In this document: positions 16,765 through 25,695 of the stretch, in pieces | Numbering within the stretch: position 1 is the stretch's first letter | How the letters are laid out: each line of letters starts with the position of its first letter | Assembly (NCBI RefSeq): GCF_029960785.1 | Contig: NZ_JASBQE010000022.1 | Location: 1-64,000 of the forward strand | From: Polyangium sp. 15x6 | Lineage (GTDB): Bacteria; Myxococcota_A; Polyangia; Polyangiales; Polyangiaceae | Reading direction: 5' to 3' | Length of the DNA: 64,000 nt | Made by a program: the position numbers and the translations under genes | The notes under the pieces: model-generated | The model's database searches: none | The model's input: the letters and a program-made list of their open reading frames with translations, nothing else | What the model was told of the DNA's origin: nothing

Positions 16765-17078
16765 CCGCTGCGCCGGGGCTCTGCCCCGGACCCCGCGGGG
16801 GCTGTTCGCCCCTCGACCCGAACCAGCGCAAGCGCTGGACCCGGGGTGGAAGAACTGCGCATCGCGCAGTTCTTCCAACGAGCCGGTGGGACCGCGTTGC
16901 CCGTCGAAAGGTCAGCGCGGCTGTCTTGATTGGCAGGGTCGTCGCCGGTCTTGCCTCGGCCTGTTCGATGAACTGCGCGGAGCGCAGTTCATCGACCCCG
17001 GGTCCAGCGCTTGCGCTGGTCCGGGTCCAGGGGCGGATAGCCCCGGTGGGGCCTGGGGCAACGCCCCAGCGCAGCGGC
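16765..17078. repeat. Multi-hairpin repeat, copy D (full composite)
   Basis: A complete mirror-image element of about 314 bp. Left half in order H4', H3', H2' (16823-16838), H1' at 16848-16876 (13-bp arms GGAAGAACTGCGC/GCGCAGTTCTTCC). Then a core of about 90 bp, then H1 at 16966-16994 (CGATGAACTGCGC arms, loop GGA), H2 at 17004-17019, H3 and H4 (CTGGGGC/GCCCCAG). It exactly fills the convergent gap between the beta-lactamase and P450 genes, ending within 2 bp of the P450 stop. The core is the reverse complement of the copy E core with a few differences. Confidence 0.92.
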
Positions 17079-17079
17079 T

Positions 17080-18336
17080 TCAGTCCCAGGCGAGCTCCAG
17101 CGATTCGAGGCGGCGGGCGGTGGCGCTCGGGAAATAGGTGAGCTTCTGCTCCGGAACGAGGCGCAGGCTCGGCAAGCGCTGGGTCAAGACCTCCAGCGCG
17201 ATGCGGCCTTCCAGGCGCGCGAGCGGCGCGCCGATGCAATAATGAATTCCGTGCCCGAACGCGAGGTTCGGCGCCGTCCGGCGGATGTCGAACCGGAGCG
17301 GCTCCTCGAAGCGCTGCTCGTCGTGGTTCGCCGAGATGTACGCGATCTGCAAGCGCTCGCCTTTCTTGATGTGCACGCCGCCGATCTCCACGCCCTCGAG
17401 CGCCGTGCGATACATCGCGTGGATGGGTGAGGCCGTCCGCAAGACCTCCTCGACGATGGAGGGGATGATGGCCGGGTCCTTCCGGGCCGCGGCGAAGAGC
17501 TCCGGATCCCGCGCGAGCTCGAGCGCCGCGGCCGCGATGAGGCCGGCCGTGGTCTCGTAACCGGCGAAGAGGATCTGCAGGAGCATGTTGACGAGCTCGG
17601 CCACGCCGAACGGCGGGTCCAGGGCCGCGGCGCCGGTGACGATGTCGGAGAGGGCGTCGTCGCGGGGATTCTTCCGGCGATCCTCGATCGCATCGGCGAG
17701 GTAATGCTGGAACGCGACGAAGCCCTTCGCGTGCTCGAGGAGCGACGGGAGCGGATCTTGCCCGGCGAAGATCGCGGTGCTGTTCGTGGTCCAGCGATCG
17801 ACCTGATCGAGGTGCTCGCGGGGCAGCCCGAGCAGGTCGACGATGAAGTTGCCCGGTAATGCGATCGCGAAGGCATGCACGAGCTCGACGTGGCCCTTCT
17901 TGATGAATCCATCCACGAGCCTTTCGGCGATGTCGCGGAGGATCGGCTCGAACGCGGCGAGGCGGCGGAGCGAGAGGGCCTTCGTGACGAGGGCGCGCCC
18001 GCGTGTGTGGATCGGGGGATCGCTGTCGACGAGGCTCGGGAGGAGCGGATATCCCTTCATGAGCTCGGCGACGAGCTCCGGCGGGGGAGGCGCTGTCGCG
18101 GCCTTGGGCGTGATCGAATCGAGGGACGAGAAGCGCGTCGCGTCCTTCGCGACGGCGCAGACGTCCTCGTACCGGGTCACGACCCAGAGGCCGAGCGAAT
18201 CACTCCAGAAGACGGGCTCGTCGCGGCGCGCGCGGGCATAAAAGGGCCGCGGATCGTCGAGCATGGGCGAGGCGAGCGGGAAGTGCTCCCGGCCGCAGGC
18301 GGACCCTCCACGGCTCGTCACACGGGATTCGGACAT
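17080..18336 (-). CDS. Cytochrome P450
   Basis: 418 aa bacterial class I P450. The I-helix oxygen-activation motif is LFAGYETTAGL (A-G-x-E-T), ExxR of helix K is in EEVLRTASP, and the heme-binding Cys loop FGHGIHYCIGAPLARLEG lies near residue 360. Soluble, no TM anchor. Start at ATG 18336 with GGAGG 6 nt upstream. Redox partners are not adjacent. Relatives of this length are CYP107-like hydroxylases of secondary metabolites or fatty acids; the substrate is unknown. The 3' end abuts hairpin copy D. Confidence 0.93.
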   Translation of the reverse strand: MSESRVTSRGGSACGREHFPLASPMLDDPRPFYARARRDEPVFWSDSLGLWVVTRYEDVCAVAKDATRFSSLDSITPKAATAPPPPELVAELMKGYPLLPSLVDSDPPIHTRGRALVTKALSLRRLAAFEPILRDIAERLVDGFIKKGHVELVHAFAIALPGNFIVDLLGLPREHLDQVDRWTTNSTAIFAGQDPLPSLLEHAKGFVAFQHYLADAIEDRRKNPRDDALSDIVTGAAALDPPFGVAELVNMLLQILFAGYETTAGLIAAAALELARDPELFAAARKDPAIIPSIVEEVLRTASPIHAMYRTALEGVEIGGVHIKKGERLQIAYISANHDEQRFEEPLRFDIRRTAPNLAFGHGIHYCIGAPLARLEGRIALEVLTQRLPSLRLVPEQKLTYFPSATARRLESLELAWD

Positions 18337-18467
18337 GAATGCCTCCGTGGCGCGACGTGGCGCCGCGCGCTCGTTGTACGGGGATGCACTGAACCACGAG
18401 GGAGCGACGCGCGTCCACAAAATGCGTATGCTCCGGCCTGCGTAATGCGGAAAGGCAGGGTGGTGTG

Positions 18468-20063
18468 ATGCATCGAGGTTTCTTGGTGGCGCTCCTCGGG
18501 ATCGGGCTCCTCGCGTGCTCGTCGAATGAAACGGGCGCGAGCGGAAGCGGCGGAAGTGGAGGCGGGAGCGGAGGCGAAGGCGGAAGCGGCGGCGGAGGCG
18601 GAAGCGGAAGCGGCGGCGGAAGCGGTGGTGGAGGCAGCGGCGGAGGCGGGAGCGGCGGTGCATGTGATCCGGCGGCAGGGACCTATTTCGTCGAGAATAC
18701 GGGCAACGACGATGGTCCGGGCACCTCGGCCGAGCCGTTCCGGCACATCGCCGTCGCCTTGGAGGCCGCCCAGCCGGGGGACACCGTGGTCGTCCGCCAG
18801 GGCACGTACGACGAGCGCATCACGTTCCCGCGCTCGGGCGCGCCCGGGGCGCCGATCACGGTGCGCGCGGCCTGCGGCGCGCGGCCGATCCTCGATGGAA
18901 CGAACCTCATTGGCACGGGCGAGGTGGGGATGTTCAACATCTTCGATCAGGCGCATATCGTCGTCGAAGGGTTCGAGATCCGGAACCTCGCGGGCGTGGA
19001 TGGCAATTTCCCCGCGGGCATCTGGGTCCGCGGCGCCGCGCACGACATCGTGATTCGCGACAACGTCATTCACGACATCCTGGCCGAGAACGGCGGCGAC
19101 GGCACGGGCGCGCACGGCATCGCGGTGTACGGGACCGAGACCACGCCGGCCGAGCGAATCTCGGTCATCGGCAACGAGCTCCACGATCTCGTCCTCGGCT
19201 GGAGCGAGGCGCTCGTGATCAACGGGAACGTGCGTGATTTCGAGGTGCGCGACAACCACGTCCACCACGTGAACAACATCGCGTTCGATTTCATCGGCTT
19301 CGAGGGCGACGTCTGCGGCTCCTGCTCCCAGGACGACGAGATCGACGCGCCCGACGTGAACCGCGTCCGCAAAGGCCTCATCGTGGGCAACCTGGCGCAC
19401 GACGTCACGAGCGCCGGCAACCCCGCCTATGGCAACGAGAAGGCCGCGGGCTGCTTCTACGTGGACGGCGGGGCGGATCTCGTGATCGAGCGGAACACCG
19501 CGCACGATTGTGATCTCGGCGTGGAGCTCGCGAGCGAGTGGTTCGGCAAGTCGACGCGCGCCATCGTGGTGCGGAACAATTTCCTTCACGATAACGATGT
19601 CACGTGCATCGCGACCGGCGGGTACAGCAGCGGTAACGGTGGTGGGGGCGGGGCCGCGAAGAACAACGTGATCGTCAACAATACGCTGTTCAATTGCTCG
19701 CGCGATGGCTGGGCGGACGCGGCGATCCTCTTGCAGAACCGCAACGAGGGCAACGTGTATCAGAACAACATCGTGGTCGCGACGATGGGCACGAGCGCGG
19801 TCGTCATCGCGGGCAGCGGCAACACGGGAAACGTGTTCGATTTCAACATCTACTTCAACGGGGGGCTCGACGGCGCCTCGGGCGGCGCGAATTCGCTCAC
19901 CGTGGATCCGAAGCTCGTGAATCCGCTGAACGGCGATCTGCACCTCTCGCCCGGCTCTCCCGCGAAGGACGAGGGGAGCGGCGCGGTCGACGTGGGCGCG
20001 GTGGACATCGACGGGGAGAACAGGAAAAACGGTCCGGTCGACATCGGCGCGGACGAGCTCTGA
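18468..20063 (+). CDS. Right-handed beta-helix lipoprotein
   Basis: 531 aa from ATG 18468; a GTG directly before it gives one extra codon. Lipobox LLAC after a short signal, then a 40-residue Gly/Ser spacer (almost pure SGGG runs), then a parallel beta-helix from about residue 70. It opens with AGTYFVENTGNDDGPGTSAEPF, the standard DUF1565-like start of the pectate-lyase superfamily, followed by repeated V-I-x-x-N strands (VIRDNVIHD, VIGNELHD, VRDNHVHH, VIERNTAHD, VVRNNFLHD). Probably cell-surface; a polysaccharide-binding or lyase role is possible but catalytic residues are not identifiable. Divergent from the P450 gene. Confidence 0.85.
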   Translation: MHRGFLVALLGIGLLACSSNETGASGSGGSGGGSGGEGGSGGGGGSGSGGGSGGGGSGGGGSGGACDPAAGTYFVENTGNDDGPGTSAEPFRHIAVALEAAQPGDTVVVRQGTYDERITFPRSGAPGAPITVRAACGARPILDGTNLIGTGEVGMFNIFDQAHIVVEGFEIRNLAGVDGNFPAGIWVRGAAHDIVIRDNVIHDILAENGGDGTGAHGIAVYGTETTPAERISVIGNELHDLVLGWSEALVINGNVRDFEVRDNHVHHVNNIAFDFIGFEGDVCGSCSQDDEIDAPDVNRVRKGLIVGNLAHDVTSAGNPAYGNEKAAGCFYVDGGADLVIERNTAHDCDLGVELASEWFGKSTRAIVVRNNFLHDNDVTCIATGGYSSGNGGGGGAAKNNVIVNNTLFNCSRDGWADAAILLQNRNEGNVYQNNIVVATMGTSAVVIAGSGNTGNVFDFNIYFNGGLDGASGGANSLTVDPKLVNPLNGDLHLSPGSPAKDEGSGAVDVGAVDIDGENRKNGPVDIGADEL

Positions 20064-23000
20064 TCAGCCCCACCTCACCTCGTAATGGGCGCGGCGCTCG
20101 CCGGGGTTGTCGCCCGGCCACGTGCACCAGGGCTCCCAGATGCCTTCGTCTTTGCGGAGCGAGCGCGTATCCACGCGCATGCGCCCGAGATCCCGCGGAA
20201 TCGTGATCAGGTTGTAGAGCCGCGGCACGGACGCGGGGCGGTGGTCCGCGGGCGCGCCGAAGCTGCCCGCGCCGACGACGTGGATTCGCCGCGCGGGATG
20301 CAGGTATCCCACGAGATCGGCGCGGTCCTCGTGGACGTGCCCATGAAGGACGGCCCGGACGTCGCCGCGGCGCAATCGTTCGAGGAAGGCGTCGTCCGTC
20401 ATCTTTTCATTGCCCGTCACCGGGTGGTGGAAGACGGCGAGCCTGAGGACGGGGGCGTTCGCGTCGAGGTCCCCGCGCCGCCGCGCCTCCTCGATCTGCC
20501 GCTCCGCCTCGGCGAGGGCGCGGGAGAGCGCGCCGGGGTGAATGGCCGAGCGGCCGCGGTGGTATTCGTCGATCTCGAACGCCGAGTTCAGCGCGACGAA
20601 CTGGATCCGCTCGGCCGGGAAGAGCAAGGCGAGCCCTTGCTCCTCGGGCGTGAGCGGATATTCGCGCAGGCAGAGCGGGTGGTAGAGATGGCGGGAAAAA
20701 TTGCGGAATCGCTCGGGATAACGCGTCTCGTCGCGCACGAGGTAGCCGCTCTCCTGCTCGACGAAGCTGCCGGGCGCGAGGCGCCTCGGGTCGACGGCGC
20801 GCCGCTTCTTGAAATCGTAGACCTCGGTGTCCCAGTCGAGATCGTGGTTGCCGGGCACGACGATGCAGCGCTCGGCGGTGAGGCTCATCGCCTCGGCGAG
20901 GCGCGAGAGGAAATGGCGCGCGGCCTCGAGCTCGCCGGGGCTCGCGCGGTTCGAGAGGTCGCCGGAGACGACCACGAAATCGAGTTTTTCCAGGGCGAGC
21001 CCCTCCACGCGGTCGCGCAGGTCCGTGAGCAAGGGCTGGAGCAGGGTCTCGGGATCGTCGCCCTCGTGGAGGTGCAGGTCGCTGAGGTGGAGGATTCGAA
21101 TGGGCGCGGGGGGTTTGTCCGAGGTGACGCGCGCGACGGCCATGGCCATCCGCGCGGCCTCGACGCTCTCCTCGCGCCTGCGCTCGGCCTCGCGCCGCAA
21201 GGCGAAGATGGGGGCGGCGAGCGCGTCTTTCCCTTCGGCCCGCGGGACGAGCGGGGTGCGGGCGTCGCATTCGGGGCAGCCGATGTCGGAATGGCCGCCG
21301 ACGAGGCGGCTCTTGACGGTGTCCTCGGGCAAGACGTACCCGCACACGCAGCGGACGGAGGCGCGCTCGACGAAATGGACGCCGCGCTGCTTCAGGTGAT
21401 CCTCGAGAAAGCCCGCGAAGAGCCGCCGGACCTCGTCGGGCGTGTCCGGGGAGAAGGCGACTTCGAGCCCGCCGCGCGCCTTCCCGGCCGGGGCTCGTGT
21501 CATGGATAGCCGCGACAGACCTTCGCCCGGGAGGCCGAAATCCGCGCGGCCGGGGCCGAGGCGCGCCGGGCCGAAGCGTCGGCCGAGGGCGAGGGCCGCG
21601 ACGACGGAGGCATAAACCTCGGAAGCGGGGCGGCTCATTTCGTACCGAATGGCGGCCGGCAGGCTGGGGGCGACGGGATCGGCCGGATCGGCGACGGGCG
21701 CGGGGGCCGGGAAGAGGGCGGGGAAGACGAGCAATCCCTCGTGGAGGAAACACGTGCCTTGTGCGAGCAGGAGCGCGATGACGCCGTCGAGGACGCCGAG
21801 CTCCTGATCCTTGCGCAAGCGCTCGCCGGGCGGGATGCGCGGGAATCGCGCGGCGGGGCCGAGCAGCGTGGCGATGTCGAGCGCGGGGACGCCGTGGGGG
21901 TTGTCGCGGGCGAGCAGGATCAAGGAGCCAGCATACCGGGCGATCTGCTCGACTTCGAGGACGAGGGCGCGCGTTCCATCGGACAAACGTATGTCGGCGA
22001 CGAGGCCCTGGCGGGCGAGCTGGGAGGCGACGGCGGGGATCGCGACCGCGAGCTCGGCGTCGGTCTCGTCCTCGGCCACGCTGGCCTCGAGCTCGAGCAG
22101 CGTGAGCACGGCGCGGCCGGCCTTGCGGGCGCGCTCGACGTGCGCGCGAATGCGTTCGAAGAGGACGGGGCGGCTCGTCGGACCGAGCAAGGACCAATCG
22201 ATGGCGCCGAGGATCGTGCTCTTCAATTCGGAGATGCCGCGGCCCGTGCGGGCGCTCGTGGGCACGTACGCGAGGGCGCCGACGCGGGCGCGGAGGCGCT
22301 CGCTCGCGGCGCGATCCTCGGGGGCCCGCTCGGCGTCGTCGAGCTTCGTGCCGACGAGCAATCGGCGGGGCGCGCCGTCGTGCTCGCCTCCGTCGCCGAG
22401 GTGATCGTTCCAGGAGGCGATTTCATTCTCGGCGGCCTTGCCGCGGCCGGGCTCGAAGACGAGCAAGGCGAGGGAGGTGTCCCGCAAGAAGAGCGGATGG
22501 ACGAGGCGGTATTCGTCCTGGCCGCCGAGATCCCAGACGACGAGCTCGCGGCGGTGGTTTTTCGGGACAGGCGTATCACGCGGCAGGCGTGGGCCCGAGA
22601 TCGACCAGAAGCGCATGCCGTGGGTGGAAGGTTGCTCCTCGTAACGTTCCTCGGCGAGGCGGAGGGCGAGGCAGCTCTTTCCGGCGCGGCCCTCGCCGAG
22701 GAGGACGACCTTTGCCGTGGTGGTGTGGAGCGTGCTGGAGGAGGGGGCGCGGCCGCGGAGGGCGTCGATATCGACGGAGAAGAGGGCGAGGGCGCCGGTC
22801 GGTGAGGGAATGGCGAGCGTGGGCTCGGTGGGGGAGAAGACGGAGCCTGCGAGGTAATTCGTGGTGGATCGCAATCGAGCGACGGGCTCCCAGGTATCGG
22901 TGCGCCAGAGCAGGACGAGGCCGTCGCGGGAGCGGGAGGCGAGGAGGCGGCCGTCGTGCGAGAAGGAGAGGCTCGTGACGGCAGTGGAATGGCCTTCGAG

Positions 23001-25004
23001 CTTGGCGAGGAAGGCGCCGTCCTGGAGGCTCCAGACCGCAATGGTGCCGTCGTCGGCGGCGGAGGCGACGTGGGGCGTGCGGGGCCGGAACGCGAAATCG
23101 AGGACGGAGCCGCGGTGGAAATGGGCGGCGCGGGTGAAGCCATTTTGCGGCAAGGTGCCCGCCGGGATCGTCGAAATGGCGACGAACCCGTCGCCCTTGC
23201 CGCCGGAGACGAGGAACTCGCCGTCGGGGGAGAACGCGACGGCGAAGATTCCTTCGGGGCAGAAGCCGTGATCGAGGTGGCCGAGGGGCGAGAGCTCGTC
23301 GGCGTCGAGGAAGAGAATCCTCCCGTCGGGCTGGCCCACGGCGAGGATGTTTTCGGGCGACCAGGCGAGGCTCGTGCCGGAGACCTCGTGCAGCGTGCGG
23401 AGGCATTCGCCGTTCGAGGTATCCCAGATGGAAAGGTTCGTCCCGGCACGCGTGGCCATGCGGCGGCCATCGGGCGCGTAGCAGAGGTCCATCGCGTCGG
23501 AGCCGGCGCGCGCGAGCCAGCGGTTCGATTGCGTGTCCGCGTCCCAGACGTGGATCTTGCCCCAGAACGAAATGGCAGCGAGGGTGTCGCCGGTGGGCGA
23601 GAACCGGACGCGGGCGAGGGGACCGCGGTCGATCGGCAACGAGCGGAGGAGGGTGAATTCGGAGGGTACGTCCGCGGAGGCGGGCGCGGACGCGGGCGCG
23701 GGAGCGGCAGCGCGCGCGGAGGCGGAAGCGGGCGCGGATGCGGGACCGAGATGGAGGCCGCGCGTGGCTCCGGGGGCGCGCGCGGGGACGGGGGAGGGGG
23801 CGAATGCGGCGACGGGCGCGGCGCGAGGCGGCGGGGGAGCCGGGGGAGCCGCTTCTTTTTTGAATTCCAGCGGCTCGGGTGCGGCGAATGCGCTGGGTGG
23901 TGCTTCGAGCTCGAGCTCGGGGGAGGATTCCGCGGCGATCGGTAATGGGAGGGCCTCGTCTTCGGCCAGATCGTCGAGTTCTGCAGCCTCGGAGGGGCGC
24001 GAAAGGACGAACGTACGCCGGACGGGATCCGGGAGGGATGGATAGGAACGAAAGATGGGGTCGTTGGTCGGCGAAGTGCCGAGGATCCGGGGCCAGAACG
24101 TCATCGTGCCCGCGTCCGGCTCCAGGCGCCCGGCGGCATACCCGCGCCGTTTGTCCGTATCGAGTGCGCCCGAGAACGGAAACGCCGAAAAGACGGGCGC
24201 GTGAGGCGCATCGACCAGGGGCTCTCCGCCGCGCAGGCTGCCTGTGAGGTGAAGCGCGAAACGGCCGGGGGGCGCGATGGTGGTCGAGAATCGTTCGAAC
24301 GCACGCGGCGAGAGCGCGGAGGGCGAATGGTGCGTGAGCAGCAGGCACGCGTCGTGCGCGCGGGCCCAGGCGTCGAGGTCTCCCGTGGCTGCTTCGAGCT
24401 GCCGTGGATCCACGTCGAGGAGGCCATGCGCCTGCGTGGTGAGCGCGAGGAACGCGGTGTTGAGGCCCGCGATGCCGAATCGCTCCCCGTTCTTCGTGAG
24501 GGTCGCCGCGAAATCGCCGGGCAGGAGGCCCTCTCGGAGGGCGTCGTCGAACGGGCCGAGCCGCACCTCGCGCCATTCCTCCGTCCATGAGACGTACGGG
24601 GCGAACGCGGCGGTCACGGCTTGCCGGAAGGGGTGAGAGGCCTCGTCGAAGAACGCCTCGCGTGCTTGCGGGTGAAGCTCCCAGGTTGCCGGGTTTGGTG
24701 CGACGCTCGCGGCGGTTCGGACGAGGTCGTGGTTGCCGGGAACCGTGAGGAGCGCGGGGCGCGAGCCGAGCCGAGCGAGGAAGTCCCGGAGCGAGGCGAG
24801 CCCCTCCGAGACGATCGCGTATTCGGTCTCGGTCCCGGTCGAGGCGAGGTCGCCGGTCACGAGGAGGAGGTCGATGGGCCCGATCCGATCGTGCAGCGAG
24901 CCGAGGTCCCGCTCCAGCTCGTCGCGGAAGGCGGGCCGCTGCCACAGGGTGCCGGTGGTTCGGACGTGCAGATCCGTGAGGTGCAGCCAGCCGAGTCCGG
25001 CCAT
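20064..25004 (-). CDS. MPE-WD40-Roc GTPase-Zn ribbon-MPE multidomain protein
   Basis: 1646 aa. Domains in order: (1) calcineurin-like metallophosphoesterase, residues about 4-310, with TDLHVR, VTGDLAS, PGNHD and THHS, but no GHxH at the end; (2) Pro/Ala-rich linker to about 450; (3) seven WD40-like repeats, about 455-745 (FSPTGDTLAAIS.., FSPDGEFLVSGG.., FSHDGRLLASRS..); (4) Ras/Roc GTPase with P-loop GEGRAGKS near 768, switch II WDLGGQDEY near 823, VGTKLDD, PTSARTG; (5) COR-like helical region with CFLHEGLLVFP; (6) zinc ribbon (CVCG..CPEC, about 1220-1250); (7) a second, complete MPE from about 1300 (SDLHLH, SGDLSN, PGNHD, FHHP, GHVHE near 1554). Start ATG 25004 has GGGAG upstream; an in-frame TTG lies at 25067. 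Cytosolic. Likely a GTP-regulated phosphoesterase/scaffold; role unknown. Confidence 0.9.
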   Translation of the reverse strand: MAGLGWLHLTDLHVRTTGTLWQRPAFRDELERDLGSLHDRIGPIDLLLVTGDLASTGTETEYAIVSEGLASLRDFLARLGSRPALLTVPGNHDLVRTAASVAPNPATWELHPQAREAFFDEASHPFRQAVTAAFAPYVSWTEEWREVRLGPFDDALREGLLPGDFAATLTKNGERFGIAGLNTAFLALTTQAHGLLDVDPRQLEAATGDLDAWARAHDACLLLTHHSPSALSPRAFERFSTTIAPPGRFALHLTGSLRGGEPLVDAPHAPVFSAFPFSGALDTDKRRGYAAGRLEPDAGTMTFWPRILGTSPTNDPIFRSYPSLPDPVRRTFVLSRPSEAAELDDLAEDEALPLPIAAESSPELELEAPPSAFAAPEPLEFKKEAAPPAPPPPRAAPVAAFAPSPVPARAPGATRGLHLGPASAPASASARAAAPAPASAPASADVPSEFTLLRSLPIDRGPLARVRFSPTGDTLAAISFWGKIHVWDADTQSNRWLARAGSDAMDLCYAPDGRRMATRAGTNLSIWDTSNGECLRTLHEVSGTSLAWSPENILAVGQPDGRILFLDADELSPLGHLDHGFCPEGIFAVAFSPDGEFLVSGGKGDGFVAISTIPAGTLPQNGFTRAAHFHRGSVLDFAFRPRTPHVASAADDGTIAVWSLQDGAFLAKLEGHSTAVTSLSFSHDGRLLASRSRDGLVLLWRTDTWEPVARLRSTTNYLAGSVFSPTEPTLAIPSPTGALALFSVDIDALRGRAPSSSTLHTTTAKVVLLGEGRAGKSCLALRLAEERYEEQPSTHGMRFWSISGPRLPRDTPVPKNHRRELVVWDLGGQDEYRLVHPLFLRDTSLALLVFEPGRGKAAENEIASWNDHLGDGGEHDGAPRRLLVGTKLDDAERAPEDRAASERLRARVGALAYVPTSARTGRGISELKSTILGAIDWSLLGPTSRPVLFERIRAHVERARKAGRAVLTLLELEASVAEDETDAELAVAIPAVASQLARQGLVADIRLSDGTRALVLEVEQIARYAGSLILLARDNPHGVPALDIATLLGPAARFPRIPPGERLRKDQELGVLDGVIALLLAQGTCFLHEGLLVFPALFPAPAPVADPADPVAPSLPAAIRYEMSRPASEVYASVVAALALGRRFGPARLGPGRADFGLPGEGLSRLSMTRAPAGKARGGLEVAFSPDTPDEVRRLFAGFLEDHLKQRGVHFVERASVRCVCGYVLPEDTVKSRLVGGHSDIGCPECDARTPLVPRAEGKDALAAPIFALRREAERRREESVEAARMAMAVARVTSDKPPAPIRILHLSDLHLHEGDDPETLLQPLLTDLRDRVEGLALEKLDFVVVSGDLSNRASPGELEAARHFLSRLAEAMSLTAERCIVVPGNHDLDWDTEVYDFKKRRAVDPRRLAPGSFVEQESGYLVRDETRYPERFRNFSRHLYHPLCLREYPLTPEEQGLALLFPAERIQFVALNSAFEIDEYHRGRSAIHPGALSRALAEAERQIEEARRRGDLDANAPVLRLAVFHHPVTGNEKMTDDAFLERLRRGDVRAVLHGHVHEDRADLVGYLHPARRIHVVGAGSFGAPADHRPASVPRLYNLITIPRDLGRMRVDTRSLRKDEGIWEPWCTWPGDNPGERRAHYEVRWG

Positions 25005-25079
25005 GTAGGGGGCTCCCGGGGGTGTCGACCAGCGCCCATCGTATCCCCCGGCCCTCGCGTCCGGCAACGACGGCGGGGG

Positions 25080-25620
25080 GTGCGTGGGTGGGTTTGTCTC
25101 GATGAACTGATAACTGCGTCACATTCACTTTTAGTTGTTTATTATGCAACAATTCACTGTGTTTGTTTTAGTTTTAACATGTTGCTGCCAGTCCTTTGGG
25201 GGCGGGTTTGCTAAGACAAACTGAAGTTTGTACCACATGACTCTGTTCCGTACTTACGTCGACAGTGGAATTTGTGAGTTGTTGCCACCCAAACATCTTG
25301 CTACCAGTACTTTGGGGCCGTTTTTTCCTTATCGGTGAGGGGCCTGCACGGGGCTCTCGGGGGCCTCCGGTGCTTTCTCCGGTCTTCCGGGCGTTTTTGG
25401 GCCGTTTTTGTCTGGTTTTGCGTCATGAACCCTCGTGAATTTTGACGCGACGCGTAGTTGTGTATTTGTTTAATGGTCGCAAATAATATTATTGGCTTGT
25501 AAAACGTGTTTCTTGTAAAACTTAATGTGTAGGAGTGTGTGCTGTTTAATGGTTTGTCTTGAAAATTGTTGTGTGCGAATGGAATGGCAGGCGCGGCCAT
25601 TGTGCCAGGCTGGCGCAATG
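25080..25620. other. AT-rich island upstream of the MPE-WD40-Roc gene
   Basis: About 540 bp of strikingly lower GC than everything around it, with T-runs on the plus strand. It lies between the stop of the kinase at 25696 and the start of the 1646-aa gene, both leftward, so it is that gene's 5' region. Visible structure: ACAAACT/AGTTTGT hairpin (25216-25231), GCGTCA/TGACGC pairing (25420-25448), palindrome AATAATATTATT (25482-25493), direct repeat CTTGTAAAAC (25496-25505, 25512-25521), and a 26-bp imperfect direct repeat listed separately. No convincing ORF. It could hold the promoter, a structured leader or ncRNA, or be acquired DNA. Confidence 0.7.
25176..25317. repeat. 26-bp imperfect direct repeat pair in the AT-rich island
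   Basis: Two copies at 25176-25201 and 25292-25317, 116 bp apart, matching at 23 of 26 positions. They share AACAT, then TTGCT, CCAGT and CTTTGGGG blocks, with single-base differences between blocks. The second is followed by a T6 run (25321-25326). A partial third version (GTTGTTGCCACC) lies at about 25279-25290. Function unknown; candidate protein-binding sites or ends of a small inserted sequence. Confidence 0.7.
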
Positions 25621-25695
25621 ACCGCGGATGGGCGGGAATGAAATGTGCGGGGGAATCGAATCAACGAGGGGCAGGGCGCCCCTCGGATTGCTTTT

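Noticed and set aside
25301-25618. 105-codon minus-strand ORF across the AT-rich island
   Set aside because: No Shine-Dalgarno, no recognisable domain, codon use unlike the genome, and low-complexity AT-rich base composition explains the open frame.
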